NCBI RefSeq assembly: GCF_019132875.1
Contig: NZ_JAHSPF010000015.1
Location: 1-64,000 of the forward strand
Source of the DNA: Erwinia phyllosphaerae
GTDB taxonomy: Bacteria > Pseudomonadota > Gammaproteobacteria > Enterobacterales > Enterobacteriaceae
Length of the DNA: 64,000 nt
Direction of reading: 5' to 3'
Below are positions 49,401 to 59,459 of this stretch, piece by piece; the stretch's first letter is position 1, and each line of letters starts with the position of its first letter. The translations under genes were made by a program, and so were the position numbers. The notes beneath the pieces were generated by a model. That model was not told where the DNA came from. It was given only the letters and a program-made list of their open reading frames with translations, and searched no databases.

Positions 49401-50367
49401 CGTTGGCCAGATAAGCCGTGACGATGATTTCTTTGCGCTTGGCGGCCATTCTCTGCACGCCATCCAGCTGATGATGCGGCTTAAAAAGCAGGGAATAGCG
49501 ATAGAGATGAAAACGCTGTTTTCCCATACCACGCTGCAAGCACAGGCCAGCGCGATACGTGCCGGTAGCCCGCTCGCCATAGCCGCCACCCCGGATCCGC
49601 TGCAAAAGCTTCTTAAACAGCTTAATCAGCATCAGGAAGATTTCTGTTTGTTGCAGCCGTTGAATGCACATTGTGCCGAACAGGATTTGTGGATGGTGCA
49701 TCCTGCCGTCGTCGGCTGCGAAATTTATCGCGAGCTGGCGTTAAGTCTTGAAGGCAAGATGAATGTTATTGGTATTAATAACTACAACTTGTTTAACCAA
49801 CCGCATATTGCCGCGCTTCCTGCGCTGGCCAGCTACTACTTACAACATATACGGCAGCGCGGTTTACCGAAAAACCGTCCTGTTTACCTGCTTGGCTGGT
49901 CGCTGGGCGGTCTGATTGCGCTGGAAATAGCCGCGCAGCTTGAGCAGGCTGGCTATCAGCATATTCATGTCTTTATGCTGGATAGCTTTTATCAGACGGC
50001 CATACAGCAGCATATCGTGCCGGGCATGCTGGCTTCCTTACTGGCTTCTCTTGGCCTGGAGGGTAACGTGGTCAGACGCGCACTTGCTGCTGAAGAAACC
50101 GAAATAAGGCTCAATAACCAGACGCTAAGCGCCAGGCTTTTCCACACGCGGGTCACTCTGTTTAAGGCCACGAAGTTCCTCGGCCTGACGCTTGAAAGCG
50201 AGGCTGACGGGCGCGAAGTTCTGGCCATTGCCGATAACGGACTGAGTAAAATTTGTTCGCATCTGAAAGTGATACCGCTGGCAGCCGACCACCACTCCAT
50301 TATCTCCTGCCATCAGGAAATTATTGCCGCCCTGACCGCGGTCCCACAGGTAACGCCTACGGCCTGA
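46435..50367 (+). CDS. stand-alone NRPS module, C-A-T-TE, predicted serine-activating
   Basis: 1310 residues from a GTG with GGAGG 7 bases upstream. Condensation domain with HHLIIDG at 134-140; adenylation domain with YTSGSTGKPKGV from 614 and FDVSVWEFFW; carrier domain GGHS with phosphopantetheine Ser1006; type I thioesterase GWSLGG with Ser1156 and a C-terminal ADHHS. Reading the ten-residue specificity code by alignment to EntF gives D-V-W-H-I-S-L-V-D-K. EntF (Ser) is D-V-W-H-F-S-L-V-D-K, so serine is predicted. Architecture and length equal EntF (1293), but no ent genes, MbtH, PPTase or exporter is nearby. Acyl donor and product unknown. Confidence 0.9.
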   Translation: MSVFSLTTVQQAVWLDQQLMPDTPCYNIGALWHIDKSLDIALFHQAIRHVMRQHDALNIVLNENENGINQTTVYNKEPLLEYHDLSKESLSLTQAKDFLNNRFIRPFKLYGELLWRSFTVKVNDETTLWLLNAHHLIIDGTSISVLSKAVMECYKSLRSKELTAMTPLPGYREFIASDGDYLQSARYQRDREYWLRHFDRAPVSQLVRRPGFSEHKVWPSTHTVRRLPAARYQQLVAFSRHAGGSAMHFFSALIACWYARQWQTDEVALGVPVHNRSGARYKQMAGMFSSMIPAKLTIDTAQPFTLVIKQIADELRRNYRHQRFPIAELNRHLRLAQQGRRQLFDLSFSLEEFSTNIDLDGVPLKTEAPHHYHEQMPLAVYLRHYHPGDDPLLECNVNLAWFSEAEAEQIADRLVQMMNAILDGPENLPVAQLPLLLPDEQQKIFAEWNATDEPWPFPEGIHRWFEQRVAAQPKAVALCGYAEPTSYQSLNRQANQLARHLRRLGLKPDDRVALCVERGKEMVVALLAVLKAGGAYVPLDPDYPQHRLDAMLSDCGAAILLVDDAGEKALRGTEQSALLCLHLHNDRVRWREAPGENLPAACANPQRSLAYVIYTSGSTGKPKGVMNEHLAVMNRLKWMQQAYQLQPNETVLQKTPFSFDVSVWEFFWPLITGARLALAKPGGHREPDYLSELIREQQVTTLHFVPSMLQLFLHHGVMTHCNSLKRIICSGEALPLATVQRCHQLLPHAELHNLYGPTEAAVDVSWWHCQPGDPRPLVPIGRPIANTRLYILDAQLQPVPPGASGELHIGGIQVARGYLNRPDLNQERFIADPFSTGQEARLYKTGDLARWLDDGSIEYLGRNDFQVKIHGLRIEPGEIELQLSHCQGVKGALVQACDDGQGGKRLVAWVVAQQEADLSQRLRQALKGTLPDHMIPAVIVQLDAFPLSPNGKLDRKALPQPQASEEKSFVPPADDDERLLAECWRDLLGVGQISRDDDFFALGGHSLHAIQLMMRLKKQGIAIEMKTLFSHTTLQAQASAIRAGSPLAIAATPDPLQKLLKQLNQHQEDFCLLQPLNAHCAEQDLWMVHPAVVGCEIYRELALSLEGKMNVIGINNYNLFNQPHIAALPALASYYLQHIRQRGLPKNRPVYLLGWSLGGLIALEIAAQLEQAGYQHIHVFMLDSFYQTAIQQHIVPGMLASLLASLGLEGNVVRRALAAEETEIRLNNQTLSARLFHTRVTLFKATKFLGLTLESEADGREVLAIADNGLSKICSHLKVIPLAADHHSIISCHQEIIAALTAVPQVTPTA

Positions 50368-50374
50368 TACTTTT

Positions 50375-50403
50375 GCCGCAAACGGGGTAGTTTGCGGCCT
50401 TTT
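50375..50403 (+). terminator. intrinsic terminator of the NRPS gene
   Basis: GCCGCAAAC (50375-50383) pairs with GTTTGCGGC (50390-50398), 6-base loop, then CTTTT. Seven bp after the stop. Confidence 0.85.
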
Positions 50404-50512
50404 CCCGATGCAGGTAAGATGATTCTTTTGCCTGCTTCTCTTCCTGCAACCTGCTAAAACAGCATCGTTTTATCCGGAAAAGCGGCTTCCAAAACTCAAA
50501 GGAAATTCGTCC

Positions 50513-51289
50513 ATGGAAACCCGTAGCAGTGAGCGAGTAAAAAAACTGGCGCAGGCGCTCAAGCGCACTGACAAAATCCATCTAAAAGAGGCGGCGCTGA
50601 TGCTGGGCGTGTCTGAAATGACTATTCGCCGCGATCTTAACGAGCAGCCTTCCACCGTGGTTCTGCTTGGCGGCTACATCGTCAGCGATCCGAAAGCTAC
50701 CCAGCGCCACTATTTTGTTTCCGATCAGCAGACGCACAACGTCGACAAAAAACGGCGGCTGGGCCAGCTGGCGGCCACGCTGATCCAGCCGGGCGATACG
50801 GTATTTTTCGATTGCGGCACGACCATGCCGTGGATTATTGAAGCTATCGATAACGATCTGGAATTTATCGCCATCTGCTGCGCGGTCAATACGTTTCTGG
50901 CGCTGAAAGAAAAACCGCGTTGCCGGGTGATCCTCAACGGTGGCGAGTTTCACGCCGATAACGCGATTTTCACGCCGTTGGGCCAGGGATCGGTGATCGA
51001 CAATCTTTGTCCCGGCAAAGCCTTTATTTCGGCGGCGGGCATCGATGTGGATCAGGGCGTAACCTGTTTTAATCTCAATGAACTGCCGATGAAACACCAG
51101 GTCCTGGTGCGCGCCAGCCATAAAATTCTGGTGGCCGACAGCAGCAAATTTGGCAAAGTGCTGCCTGCCCGCATTGGCGATCTGGCCCTGTTTGATACGT
51201 TAATCAGCGATGAGGCCGCGCCGAAAAAGCTGGCGCAGCAGCTGGAGCTGGCTGGCGTTACGCAATACCTCTCGGCCACGTCGGGATAA
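50513..51289 (+). CDS. deoR: deoxyribose operon repressor DeoR
   Basis: 258 residues. N-terminal helix-turn-helix (ALMLGVSEMTIRRDLNE, about 28-44) and the DeoR C-terminal sugar-phosphate isomerase-like sensor (FFDCGTTMPWIIEAIDN, FLALKEKPRCR). Residue agreement with E. coli DeoR is high along the whole length. AGGAAA before the ATG. The deo operon it would control is not in this window; E. coli deoR is at another locus. Confidence 0.88.
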   Translation: METRSSERVKKLAQALKRTDKIHLKEAALMLGVSEMTIRRDLNEQPSTVVLLGGYIVSDPKATQRHYFVSDQQTHNVDKKRRLGQLAATLIQPGDTVFFDCGTTMPWIIEAIDNDLEFIAICCAVNTFLALKEKPRCRVILNGGEFHADNAIFTPLGQGSVIDNLCPGKAFISAAGIDVDQGVTCFNLNELPMKHQVLVRASHKILVADSSKFGKVLPARIGDLALFDTLISDEAAPKKLAQQLELAGVTQYLSATSG

Positions 51290-51397
51290 ACTGTCGCTTC
51301 ACGGCTGTGATTGCCGGGTGAAACCAGCTAAACTTCGGGGTCTGAGTGGGCAGTGAATGCCCCGGTTACTAAACAGACATCAAGAGGCTCATCCTAC

Positions 51398-53065
<1,668 letters not shown>

Positions 53066-53080
53066 GAAGTTAACTGCATC

Positions 53081-53115
53081 AGCGTGCGGGAGCGCTTAGC
53101 CCGCACGCTTTTTAT
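53081..53115. terminator. terminator of ettA (bidirectional)
   Basis: AGCGTGCGGG (53081-53090) pairs with CCCGCACGCT (53100-53109), then TTTTATT. Shared with the convergent LysR gene. Confidence 0.88.
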
Positions 53116-54008
53116 TACCGGTAAAACTCCCGAAACACCTCAGACTCCAGCGCAAAGTCGACAAAGCGTACCAGCGCGGGCGAATTCAGCTTGCGGCTCG
53201 GATAAACCAGCCACAATTCATTGCCTGATACTTTCCAGTCCGGCAGCACGTCTACCAGCGTTCCCGCCAATAGCGACTCTTCTGCCAGAAATCGCGGCAG
53301 CAAAGTAATACCGGCACCTTCCAGCGCGCACTCTCGCGCATAAACCAAATTATCGGTGATATGTACCGGCGGCAGCAGCCAGCGGTAAAACTCCTCATCC
53401 TTTTTTAATACCCACTCATTCCACGCGCGATGTGCAATACAGCGATGCTCCGCCAGCTGCTGCGGATGCGTAATCGCTTTATAGCACGCCAGATAATCGG
53501 GCGAGGCCACCATCAGGCGATCGCAATAGCCTATCCGACGGCCAATTAGCGATGAATCCTGCGGCTGGCCGGTACGTAAAGCGATGTCATAGCCCTCCTG
53601 GACAATGTCGCGCACCTCATCCGAAACGGCAACTTCCAGCGTGACGTCCGGATAGGCCTGTTGAAAAGTGGCGTTAAACCGCGCCAGCAACGTAGCGCCA
53701 ATACCGGCTGGTGAAGTAATGCGTAGTCGACCGCTGGGATTATCCCGTAGCCGCTCGATAGTCATACTGGCTCTTTCACTGGCCTGCAGCATCTCGCTGC
53801 AGTGCACAAGATAGCGCTCTCCGGCAAAGGTCAGATTGAGCTGTCGGGTCGTACGGTTAATCAGACGCAGTCCCAGCGTCTGCTCAAGTTGACTGATACG
53901 CTGGCTAACGCTGGACTTCGGCAGTCCCGCGCGCTTAGCCGCCCCGGTAAAACTGCCGCATTCGGCCACCATGGCGAAAAGGGCCATAGCCTGCAGCTGC
54001 TTAAACAT
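53115..54008 (-). CDS. LysR-family regulator
   Basis: 297 residues. N-terminal winged helix FAMVAECGSFTGAAKRAGLPKSSVSQRISQLE (about 13-44), then the periplasmic-binding-like effector domain (PSGRLRITSPAGIGATLLARF; YDIALRTGQPQDSSLIGRRIG). Divergent from the oxidoreductase gene with 101 bp between, so it probably regulates that gene. Resembles the DsdC/YhaJ-like 'CrgA' group; inducer unknown. Confidence 0.93.
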   Translation of the reverse strand: MFKQLQAMALFAMVAECGSFTGAAKRAGLPKSSVSQRISQLEQTLGLRLINRTTRQLNLTFAGERYLVHCSEMLQASERASMTIERLRDNPSGRLRITSPAGIGATLLARFNATFQQAYPDVTLEVAVSDEVRDIVQEGYDIALRTGQPQDSSLIGRRIGYCDRLMVASPDYLACYKAITHPQQLAEHRCIAHRAWNEWVLKKDEEFYRWLLPPVHITDNLVYARECALEGAGITLLPRFLAEESLLAGTLVDVLPDWKVSGNELWLVYPSRKLNSPALVRFVDFALESEVFREFYR

Positions 54009-54109
54009 GATTGTTCACCTGACACGAACACTGAGTTAGTAATTGTACGGCTTATCATTAGCCTGCTTAGCTTCTACACTCAATTAACACAACTTAAAGG
54101 AAATGCGCT

Positions 54110-55111
54110 ATGACAATCCGAGCTATTGCTGTAAATCCAGAAAAACCGGATCAATTTATTGAAATACAAACAGATAAACATGGCCCTGAAGATTATGACC
54201 TGCTGGTAGAGGTCAAAGCCGCCTCGGTAAATCCGGTTGATACCAAAGTGCACAAAGGCGCACAAAAAAATGGCCTGCAGCAACCGCGTATTCTGGGCTG
54301 GGATGCCAGCGGCGTTGTGCTGGAAGTGGGCAGTAAAGTCAATAATTTTAAACCCGGTGATGAAGTTTACTACGCCGGTGACATCACTCGTCCGGGCAGC
54401 AACGCGACGCAGCAGCTCATCGATTCCCGTATTGTCGGTCATAAGCCAGCCTCGCTGAACTGGGCGGAGGCCGCTGCTATCCCGCTGACGGCGCTAACCG
54501 CGTGGGAAGGACTGTTTGACAGACTCCATATCGACCAGGCTGCAGAAGGCAAAACGCTGTTGATTGTCGGCGGCGCGGGCGGCGTAGGTTCGCTGGCTAT
54601 CCCCTTTGCTAAGCTGCACAGCAAAGTAAAAATTATAGCTACCGCTTCACAGCCGGATTCAGCCCAGTGGTGTAAAGATCGCGGAGCCGACCTGGTTATT
54701 AACTATAAAGATATGCCAGCAGAGCTGGAAAAACACGGCCTGAAGCAGGTTGATTATATCTTCTGTCTGAACGATACAGATGGTCACTGGAACACGCTGG
54801 CGCAGTTGATTGCGCCACAGGGCCAGATTTGCACCATCGTGGAAAACGAAAAGCCGCTGGACATGGAGCAACTCAAGCTAAAAAGCGCGGCGCTGCACTG
54901 GGAATTCATGTATACCCGCAGCATGTACACCACGCCGGATATCGCTAAACAGGGCGAAATTCTGGCCGCGACGGCAAAACTGCTGGATGAAGGGAAAGTC
55001 ACTACTTCACTCAGTAAAACGCTGCACGGTTTAAGCGTAGAGACGTTGACGCAGGCACACCAACTGGTGCTGGAAGGCCACATGCGCGGCAAAGTGGTGC
55101 TGGTTTACTAA
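54110..55111 (+). CDS. MDR-family zinc-type alcohol dehydrogenase-like / quinone oxidoreductase
   Basis: 333 residues. N-terminal GroES-like domain (VNPVDTKVHKG, GWDASGVVLEVG, PGDEVYYAGD) and NAD(P) Rossmann domain with GGAGGVGSLA (about 153-162). The catalytic and structural zinc cysteines of alcohol dehydrogenases are missing, so it is a zinc-independent quinone-reductase-like enzyme, probably NADPH-dependent. AAAGGAAA site before the ATG. Substrate unknown; likely controlled by the divergent LysR. Confidence 0.92.
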   Translation: MTIRAIAVNPEKPDQFIEIQTDKHGPEDYDLLVEVKAASVNPVDTKVHKGAQKNGLQQPRILGWDASGVVLEVGSKVNNFKPGDEVYYAGDITRPGSNATQQLIDSRIVGHKPASLNWAEAAAIPLTALTAWEGLFDRLHIDQAAEGKTLLIVGGAGGVGSLAIPFAKLHSKVKIIATASQPDSAQWCKDRGADLVINYKDMPAELEKHGLKQVDYIFCLNDTDGHWNTLAQLIAPQGQICTIVENEKPLDMEQLKLKSAALHWEFMYTRSMYTTPDIAKQGEILAATAKLLDEGKVTTSLSKTLHGLSVETLTQAHQLVLEGHMRGKVVLVY

Positions 55112-55187
55112 GTAAAAAAGACGTTTTCGTTTTTTCAGGCTGCTAACCCACCTGAAATTATGAGCGCATAGAGGTTACCAACAATCT

Positions 55188-55211
55188 AAAAGGGCGTTTT
55201 CGCCCTTTTTA
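55188..55211. terminator. bidirectional terminator
   Basis: AAAAGGGCG pairs with CGCCCTTTT around a 4-base TTTT-type loop, with T runs on both strands. Serves the oxidoreductase gene (+) and the PTS operon (-). Confidence 0.9.
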
Positions 55212-57077
55212 TTAAAAGCCGGTAATCATAAACCCGCCAAGCTCTTCTTTTAATTTATTCATTTCAATCAGACTGTTACTGCTCCACCGCTTACCGACCT
55301 GCTTAAAGAAACTGGCAATTTGAAGACGCAGCGGCAGGCCAGCCACTTCCTCTTTTGGCAGGCCTAATACATTCGCCAGTAAAGTGTTATTGCCGATTGT
55401 CATACCCAGATCCCATAAATTATCGAACCTGTGGCTATTAATTTCTTTATCGCTGAACCAGATATCGACAGCGTCCTGCCTTCCTTTTTCCGCCAGCAGC
55501 ATCCCCTGAAAAACCATTTTCAAGTAACGGCGGGTTCCTTTAAGCAAAGGGGACTGATACATGTTCACTTCGAGTTGTTGCAGAAAAGTGATCTGTTGCG
55601 AAGGAGAAACCTGATTGAATAACAGCTCAAAAGCCTGTGCCGCGTAAGTTTTTTCACAGGTTATCGCGTGAAAATAATCACTCATGGTTTGTTTTTTATC
55701 GATAGCAACAGGAGCAATGGAGAGATAGCGATCGAGCAGCTGCTGCAGATTTTCCTGCGCGCGCATACTGTAAATATACTCTTTTGTGGCTTCAGAAGTG
55801 CTGAGGTAAGCAAGATTGGCGGCCTGTTCATTATGGCCTTCAACAGGCAAAACCAGCAGGCGAGCCTGACAGGCTACCTGACGATGTAAATAGCGAAACT
55901 CACCACAGGTACCCGCACCTGCAGTGGTTATGCCATCCGCATCGGCGAGGTAACAAAGATGTAAGGTGTTTAAATTACCTGTCGCGCCAGAGCCGCAGAA
56001 AATAAAAACTCGGCAGCTATAATCCGGATGATTCTGTGCCAGCCTGGTTTGAATATGCTGTGCAATACTGTTTGTTTTCTTGTGGGCATAAATATAAACG
56101 ATATTTTTTTTGCTGTAATCTCTGGTAACGTTCTCCGAACAGATAGCCCCAACAAAAGCCGCGCCGGTTTTAAGGCAATTCTGCAATTTTGCAGCGGCGG
56201 CGTTTGCAGAAAGCAGATGCTTTTCTATTTCTTTCATTATCCGCTCCTGGGCAACAGCAACGGGTATACCAGCGTTTATCTGTAGCCTGGCGGCTGTATC
56301 GATCATATTCCCAAGCGTATTTTTTTCGCCTGGCGCAATGTGAGATATTTTTTCGCCTGTACCACCAAGCACTTTGGCTAAAAGGGCATATTTTGGCAAA
56401 AAATTAATTTGCGTATGGATGGTTTCCAGCAAAATGGCGTGATTTTGCTGGTCCAGACGATGGTGCCCGGGAATGCCAATACAGGCCGCCGCTTTTTGCA
56501 AAGCAAAATCCATATCCGTCAGCACGTACACTCGATTAAAAAGCGTTTCCCGGCTCAGCACCCGCAGCAAACTGCTAAATAAAACCTTACTTTCTATTAG
56601 CGGCAGGCTATGTATATCCATTCCCGGTTGATAAATAACGCACTGCTCCAGACCATCAACACAGCTATTTCCCTGCGGTTTCATTCTGTTGCGTAGAGGA
56701 TAACAGGCCAGCCTTTCAAGGATCATCGCATCATTCGATCCTCCGGTTTTATCATCCAGATAGCCGTAAACAGGCCTGGTTGCTTCAGCCAGCACCACCG
56801 CAATCCCTTTTTGTAAGAGCTTACGGCACAAAACCTCCAGCTCGGCTCGCCGGGGAATATTCTCCCACACTGGCGGTACGTGAAAAATAACGACACAGCC
56901 GGAAGTGAAAGCACCTTTTTCTAAAGCATGACCAATAATATTTAATAAACGTCCCGTATGTCCGCCGCCCGTTGGAGAATAACCGACAACTAAAACTTTC
57001 GCTCCCCGGTTGTGGTTTGCCGCCTGTAGAACAGTGAGAGGATCACTAAAGGTAGTAGCCGGTTTCGTGCTAAACAT
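55212..57077 (-). CDS. unknown 621-aa protein with GT-B glycosyltransferase-like motifs
   Basis: 621 residues, no signal peptide or clear membrane segment. KVLVVGYSPTGGGHTGRLL (about 27-45) looks like the GGGH loop at the N-terminus of GT28-type enzymes (MurG, MGDG synthases). Near 355-425, FIFCGSGATGN, then GAGTCGEFRYL, then LPVEGHNEQAANLAYL looks like the G-x-x-T-x-x-E and PxxGQExxNAxxL acceptor/donor block of the same fold. Residues about 430-621 are helical with no recognised domain. Last gene of the PTS operon, 13 bp after the DUF7916-like gene, AGAGG site. The fold call is inference. Confidence 0.6.
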   Translation of the reverse strand: MFSTKPATTFSDPLTVLQAANHNRGAKVLVVGYSPTGGGHTGRLLNIIGHALEKGAFTSGCVVIFHVPPVWENIPRRAELEVLCRKLLQKGIAVVLAEATRPVYGYLDDKTGGSNDAMILERLACYPLRNRMKPQGNSCVDGLEQCVIYQPGMDIHSLPLIESKVLFSSLLRVLSRETLFNRVYVLTDMDFALQKAAACIGIPGHHRLDQQNHAILLETIHTQINFLPKYALLAKVLGGTGEKISHIAPGEKNTLGNMIDTAARLQINAGIPVAVAQERIMKEIEKHLLSANAAAAKLQNCLKTGAAFVGAICSENVTRDYSKKNIVYIYAHKKTNSIAQHIQTRLAQNHPDYSCRVFIFCGSGATGNLNTLHLCYLADADGITTAGAGTCGEFRYLHRQVACQARLLVLPVEGHNEQAANLAYLSTSEATKEYIYSMRAQENLQQLLDRYLSIAPVAIDKKQTMSDYFHAITCEKTYAAQAFELLFNQVSPSQQITFLQQLEVNMYQSPLLKGTRRYLKMVFQGMLLAEKGRQDAVDIWFSDKEINSHRFDNLWDLGMTIGNNTLLANVLGLPKEEVAGLPLRLQIASFFKQVGKRWSSNSLIEMNKLKEELGGFMITGF

Positions 57078-57090
57078 TTTTAACCTCTGC

Positions 57091-58020
57091 TTAACGGTTT
57101 ATTGACCGTGCCAGACGTGAATAAGTGTGTCGCACACCTCTGATGGCAATACCGTAGGCCAGAATGTTCTCCGGTAGCGCTATTCCCATATACCCCGTAT
57201 CACCAATATGATGTAGGTCTGCTCCCGCCATTTTACTCATTAAGGCAATCTGTCTGATGGTATTGATATCGCTTCCTTCCTGTGAGGTTCCCACTGCGGT
57301 CATCGCCATGATGCCCTGCTGATGGGCACAGGCAATCAGCGACTGTACCCGTTCCAGACTCATGCCGGGCAGCGTACCTGGTGCAGGCACGAGCACAATA
57401 TCAGCGCCATGCCGGGCAAAGTTGGCTATATCGGTTTCGGTAATGATGGCCTGCGCGCTTTCACTGATGACGCCCGCACCGTGCATTTTTCCACTTATCA
57501 AAACAACATTGCTTCCTACCGCCTCTTTTAATTCTCCCAGCGCTTTGGCCAGCGCCAGATTGCTGATGCCGTTGCCTGGATTACCAGTAAGCACAATGAT
57601 TTTCGCCCCCATTTCTACCACGCGCCTGGCATTTTCGGCGCTGGCTTCCCGCCCGGCGCTCATTTGCCATATTTCTTTATGGTTGTTTGCAAAATTCGGG
57701 TCCACGGCCTCAAGGTTAACGCCAATAATTCGCCCGGTCAGATGCTGTAGCTCAGAGAGCATTTTTTCCGATGAAATACCGGCAGGCATTCCCTGTATTA
57801 ATGGATTCAGACAGTCGAACATGTTAACGAGCAAAATATCTGCGCCCTGTGCGGCAGCCAGCTCTGCATTAGTGACATTATTTAATAGTGGCTGCGTGAT
57901 AGCGATAGTTTCGCTAACCAATATACGCCCTTCGCTGGCGCGTATAGCATACAGCAGCTCGTCTTTATTCACCGCCGCCAGATCCGAGGCGCAGCAATCC
58001 AGAAATCTTTTCTGTTTCAT
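57091..58020 (-). CDS. DUF7916-like TIM-barrel-type protein linked to PTS
   Basis: 309 residues. Starts KRFLDCCASDLAAVNKDELLYAIRASEGRI; repeated beta-alpha pattern with GADILLVNMFD, GRIIGVNLEAV, GAKIIVLTGNPGNGISN, GADIVLVPAPGTLPG, HHIGDTGYMGI. I recall this family as an uncharacterised protein, often misnamed haloacid dehalogenase-like, next to GlcNAc-type PTS genes. AGGAAT before the ATG; 3 bp after the PTS stop. A phosphosugar enzyme role fits but is not shown. Confidence 0.7.
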   Translation of the reverse strand: MKQKRFLDCCASDLAAVNKDELLYAIRASEGRILVSETIAITQPLLNNVTNAELAAAQGADILLVNMFDCLNPLIQGMPAGISSEKMLSELQHLTGRIIGVNLEAVDPNFANNHKEIWQMSAGREASAENARRVVEMGAKIIVLTGNPGNGISNLALAKALGELKEAVGSNVVLISGKMHGAGVISESAQAIITETDIANFARHGADIVLVPAPGTLPGMSLERVQSLIACAHQQGIMAMTAVGTSQEGSDINTIRQIALMSKMAGADLHHIGDTGYMGIALPENILAYGIAIRGVRHTYSRLARSINR

Positions 58021-58023
58021 ATA

Positions 58024-59409
58024 CTATTCCTTGTTATTAACAAGCTCGCGAAGTTCACCAGAAACAATCTCAGCCTGAGCGCCAATAATAACCTGCACGC
58101 CATTGCTTCCTTTTTTAACTACGCCTAACGCACCCAGCTCCTTTAATTTTTTCTCGTTAACCTGCGCCATATCGGCAACCTCAAGACGAAGACGAGTAAT
58201 ACAGGCATCGATAACAATAAGGTTACTTTTTCCACCCAGCGCTACCAGATAGTCTGCCGCAATTTCCGATACGCCTTTTTTCTCTGCCATGACGGTATGA
58301 TCCTCTCTGCCTGGCGTAGCAAGATTAAAACGCCGGATAAAATAGCGGAACAGCAGGTAATAAATCAGCGCCCATACCATCCCTACAGGGATCATCAATA
58401 ACGGCGAGGTCGCCAGACCAAAAGAAAGCCCATAGTCAATTAATCCGGCAGAGAAAGTGAAGCCAAGCTTAATCCCCAACAGCTGACATACGGCCATAGA
58501 GACGCCTGTTAACAGCGCATGGATACCATAAAGAAGTGGAGAAAGGAAAAGGAAGGTATATTCTACCGGCTCGGTGATACCGGTCAGAAAAGTCGTCAGC
58601 GCCAGGGATAAAAACAGACCAGCGACGGTAGAACGTTTATCCATCGGCGCGGCATGGTACATAGCCAGGCAGGCGGCCGGCAACGCGAACATAAATACCG
58701 GGAAATAGCCGGTCATAAAGTCGCCCGCCAGAGGGTCACCAGCAAAAAAGCGATGGATATCGCCCGTTACGACACCGCCTTCCGCCGTGCCGTACGACCC
58801 AAAAACGAACCAGACCAAGGAATTGATAATATGGTGCAGCCCGACTACCCGCAGCAGGACGTTCAGAATGCCATAGACGAAAGGGCCAACCGGGCCGGAA
58901 GTCACCAGCCAGTCTCCTGCGCTGCTAACACCGTGCTGTAGCGGTGCCCAAACCCATGCGAAAACAATGCCCAGCAACAGGCAGCTCATGCCGGTAGCGA
59001 TCGGAATAAAGCGTTTGCCGCCGAAAAAAGCAAGATATTCCGGCAGGCGAATATCCTGATAGCGATTGTAGAGCACGCCTGCCAGAATGCCGCCAACAAT
59101 ACCCGCCAGCACGCCCATATCCAGCTCCGGATTAATAGCCTTCATTACCGAAGTGAGAACCAGATAGCCGACGGTGCCTGCCAGACAGGCCGCGCAGTGA
59201 TTATCTTTAGCCAGGCCGCCAGCAATACCTATGGCAAAAAGCAGCGGTAAATGCTCAAAAAGCGTCTGCCCCGCTTTGGTAATAAAAGCGATATCCAGTA
59301 CGTCGGGTTGCCCTAACCGCAGCAATAGGCCAGCAATAGGAAGCACAGCTATCGGCAGCATCAATGCTTTGCCGAGCCGCTGCATAATAGCGAAGAAGTA
59401 ACTGTTCAT
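58024..59409 (-). CDS. PTS transporter EIIBC, glucose/N-acetylglucosamine family
   Basis: 461 residues from the ATG at 59409 (MNSYFFAIMQRLGKAL), preceded by AGGTAAA. EIIC membrane domain (about 1-360) parallels NagE: LPIAVLPIAGLLLRLGQP, FFGGKRFIPIATG, GDIHRFFAGDPLAGDFM, GITEPVEYTFLFLSPLLYGIHALLTG. EIIB domain has phospho-Cys403 in IDACITRLRLEV. No EIIA is fused or nearby, so Crr (EIIA-Glc) or another EIIA must serve it. Substrate is probably an amino sugar, unproven. An upstream in-frame ATG at 59532 is rejected. Confidence 0.93.
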   Translation of the reverse strand: MNSYFFAIMQRLGKALMLPIAVLPIAGLLLRLGQPDVLDIAFITKAGQTLFEHLPLLFAIGIAGGLAKDNHCAACLAGTVGYLVLTSVMKAINPELDMGVLAGIVGGILAGVLYNRYQDIRLPEYLAFFGGKRFIPIATGMSCLLLGIVFAWVWAPLQHGVSSAGDWLVTSGPVGPFVYGILNVLLRVVGLHHIINSLVWFVFGSYGTAEGGVVTGDIHRFFAGDPLAGDFMTGYFPVFMFALPAACLAMYHAAPMDKRSTVAGLFLSLALTTFLTGITEPVEYTFLFLSPLLYGIHALLTGVSMAVCQLLGIKLGFTFSAGLIDYGLSFGLATSPLLMIPVGMVWALIYYLLFRYFIRRFNLATPGREDHTVMAEKKGVSEIAADYLVALGGKSNLIVIDACITRLRLEVADMAQVNEKKLKELGALGVVKKGSNGVQVIIGAQAEIVSGELRELVNNKE

Positions 59410-59442
59410 AGGTTTACCTGCGCAAATCAGAAGAGGAAAACA

Positions 59443-59459
59443 TGTACCTTTTGTGTACC
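59443..59459. promoter_or_regulatory. candidate operator: TGTACC direct repeats in the GntR/PTS gap
   Basis: TGTACC occurs at 59443-59448 and again 11 bp on at 59454-59459, with a degenerate third copy (CGCACC, 59466-59471). The gap 59410-59623 is the only promoter region for both divergent units, so a GntR operator should lie here. The assignment is a guess. Confidence 0.35.
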
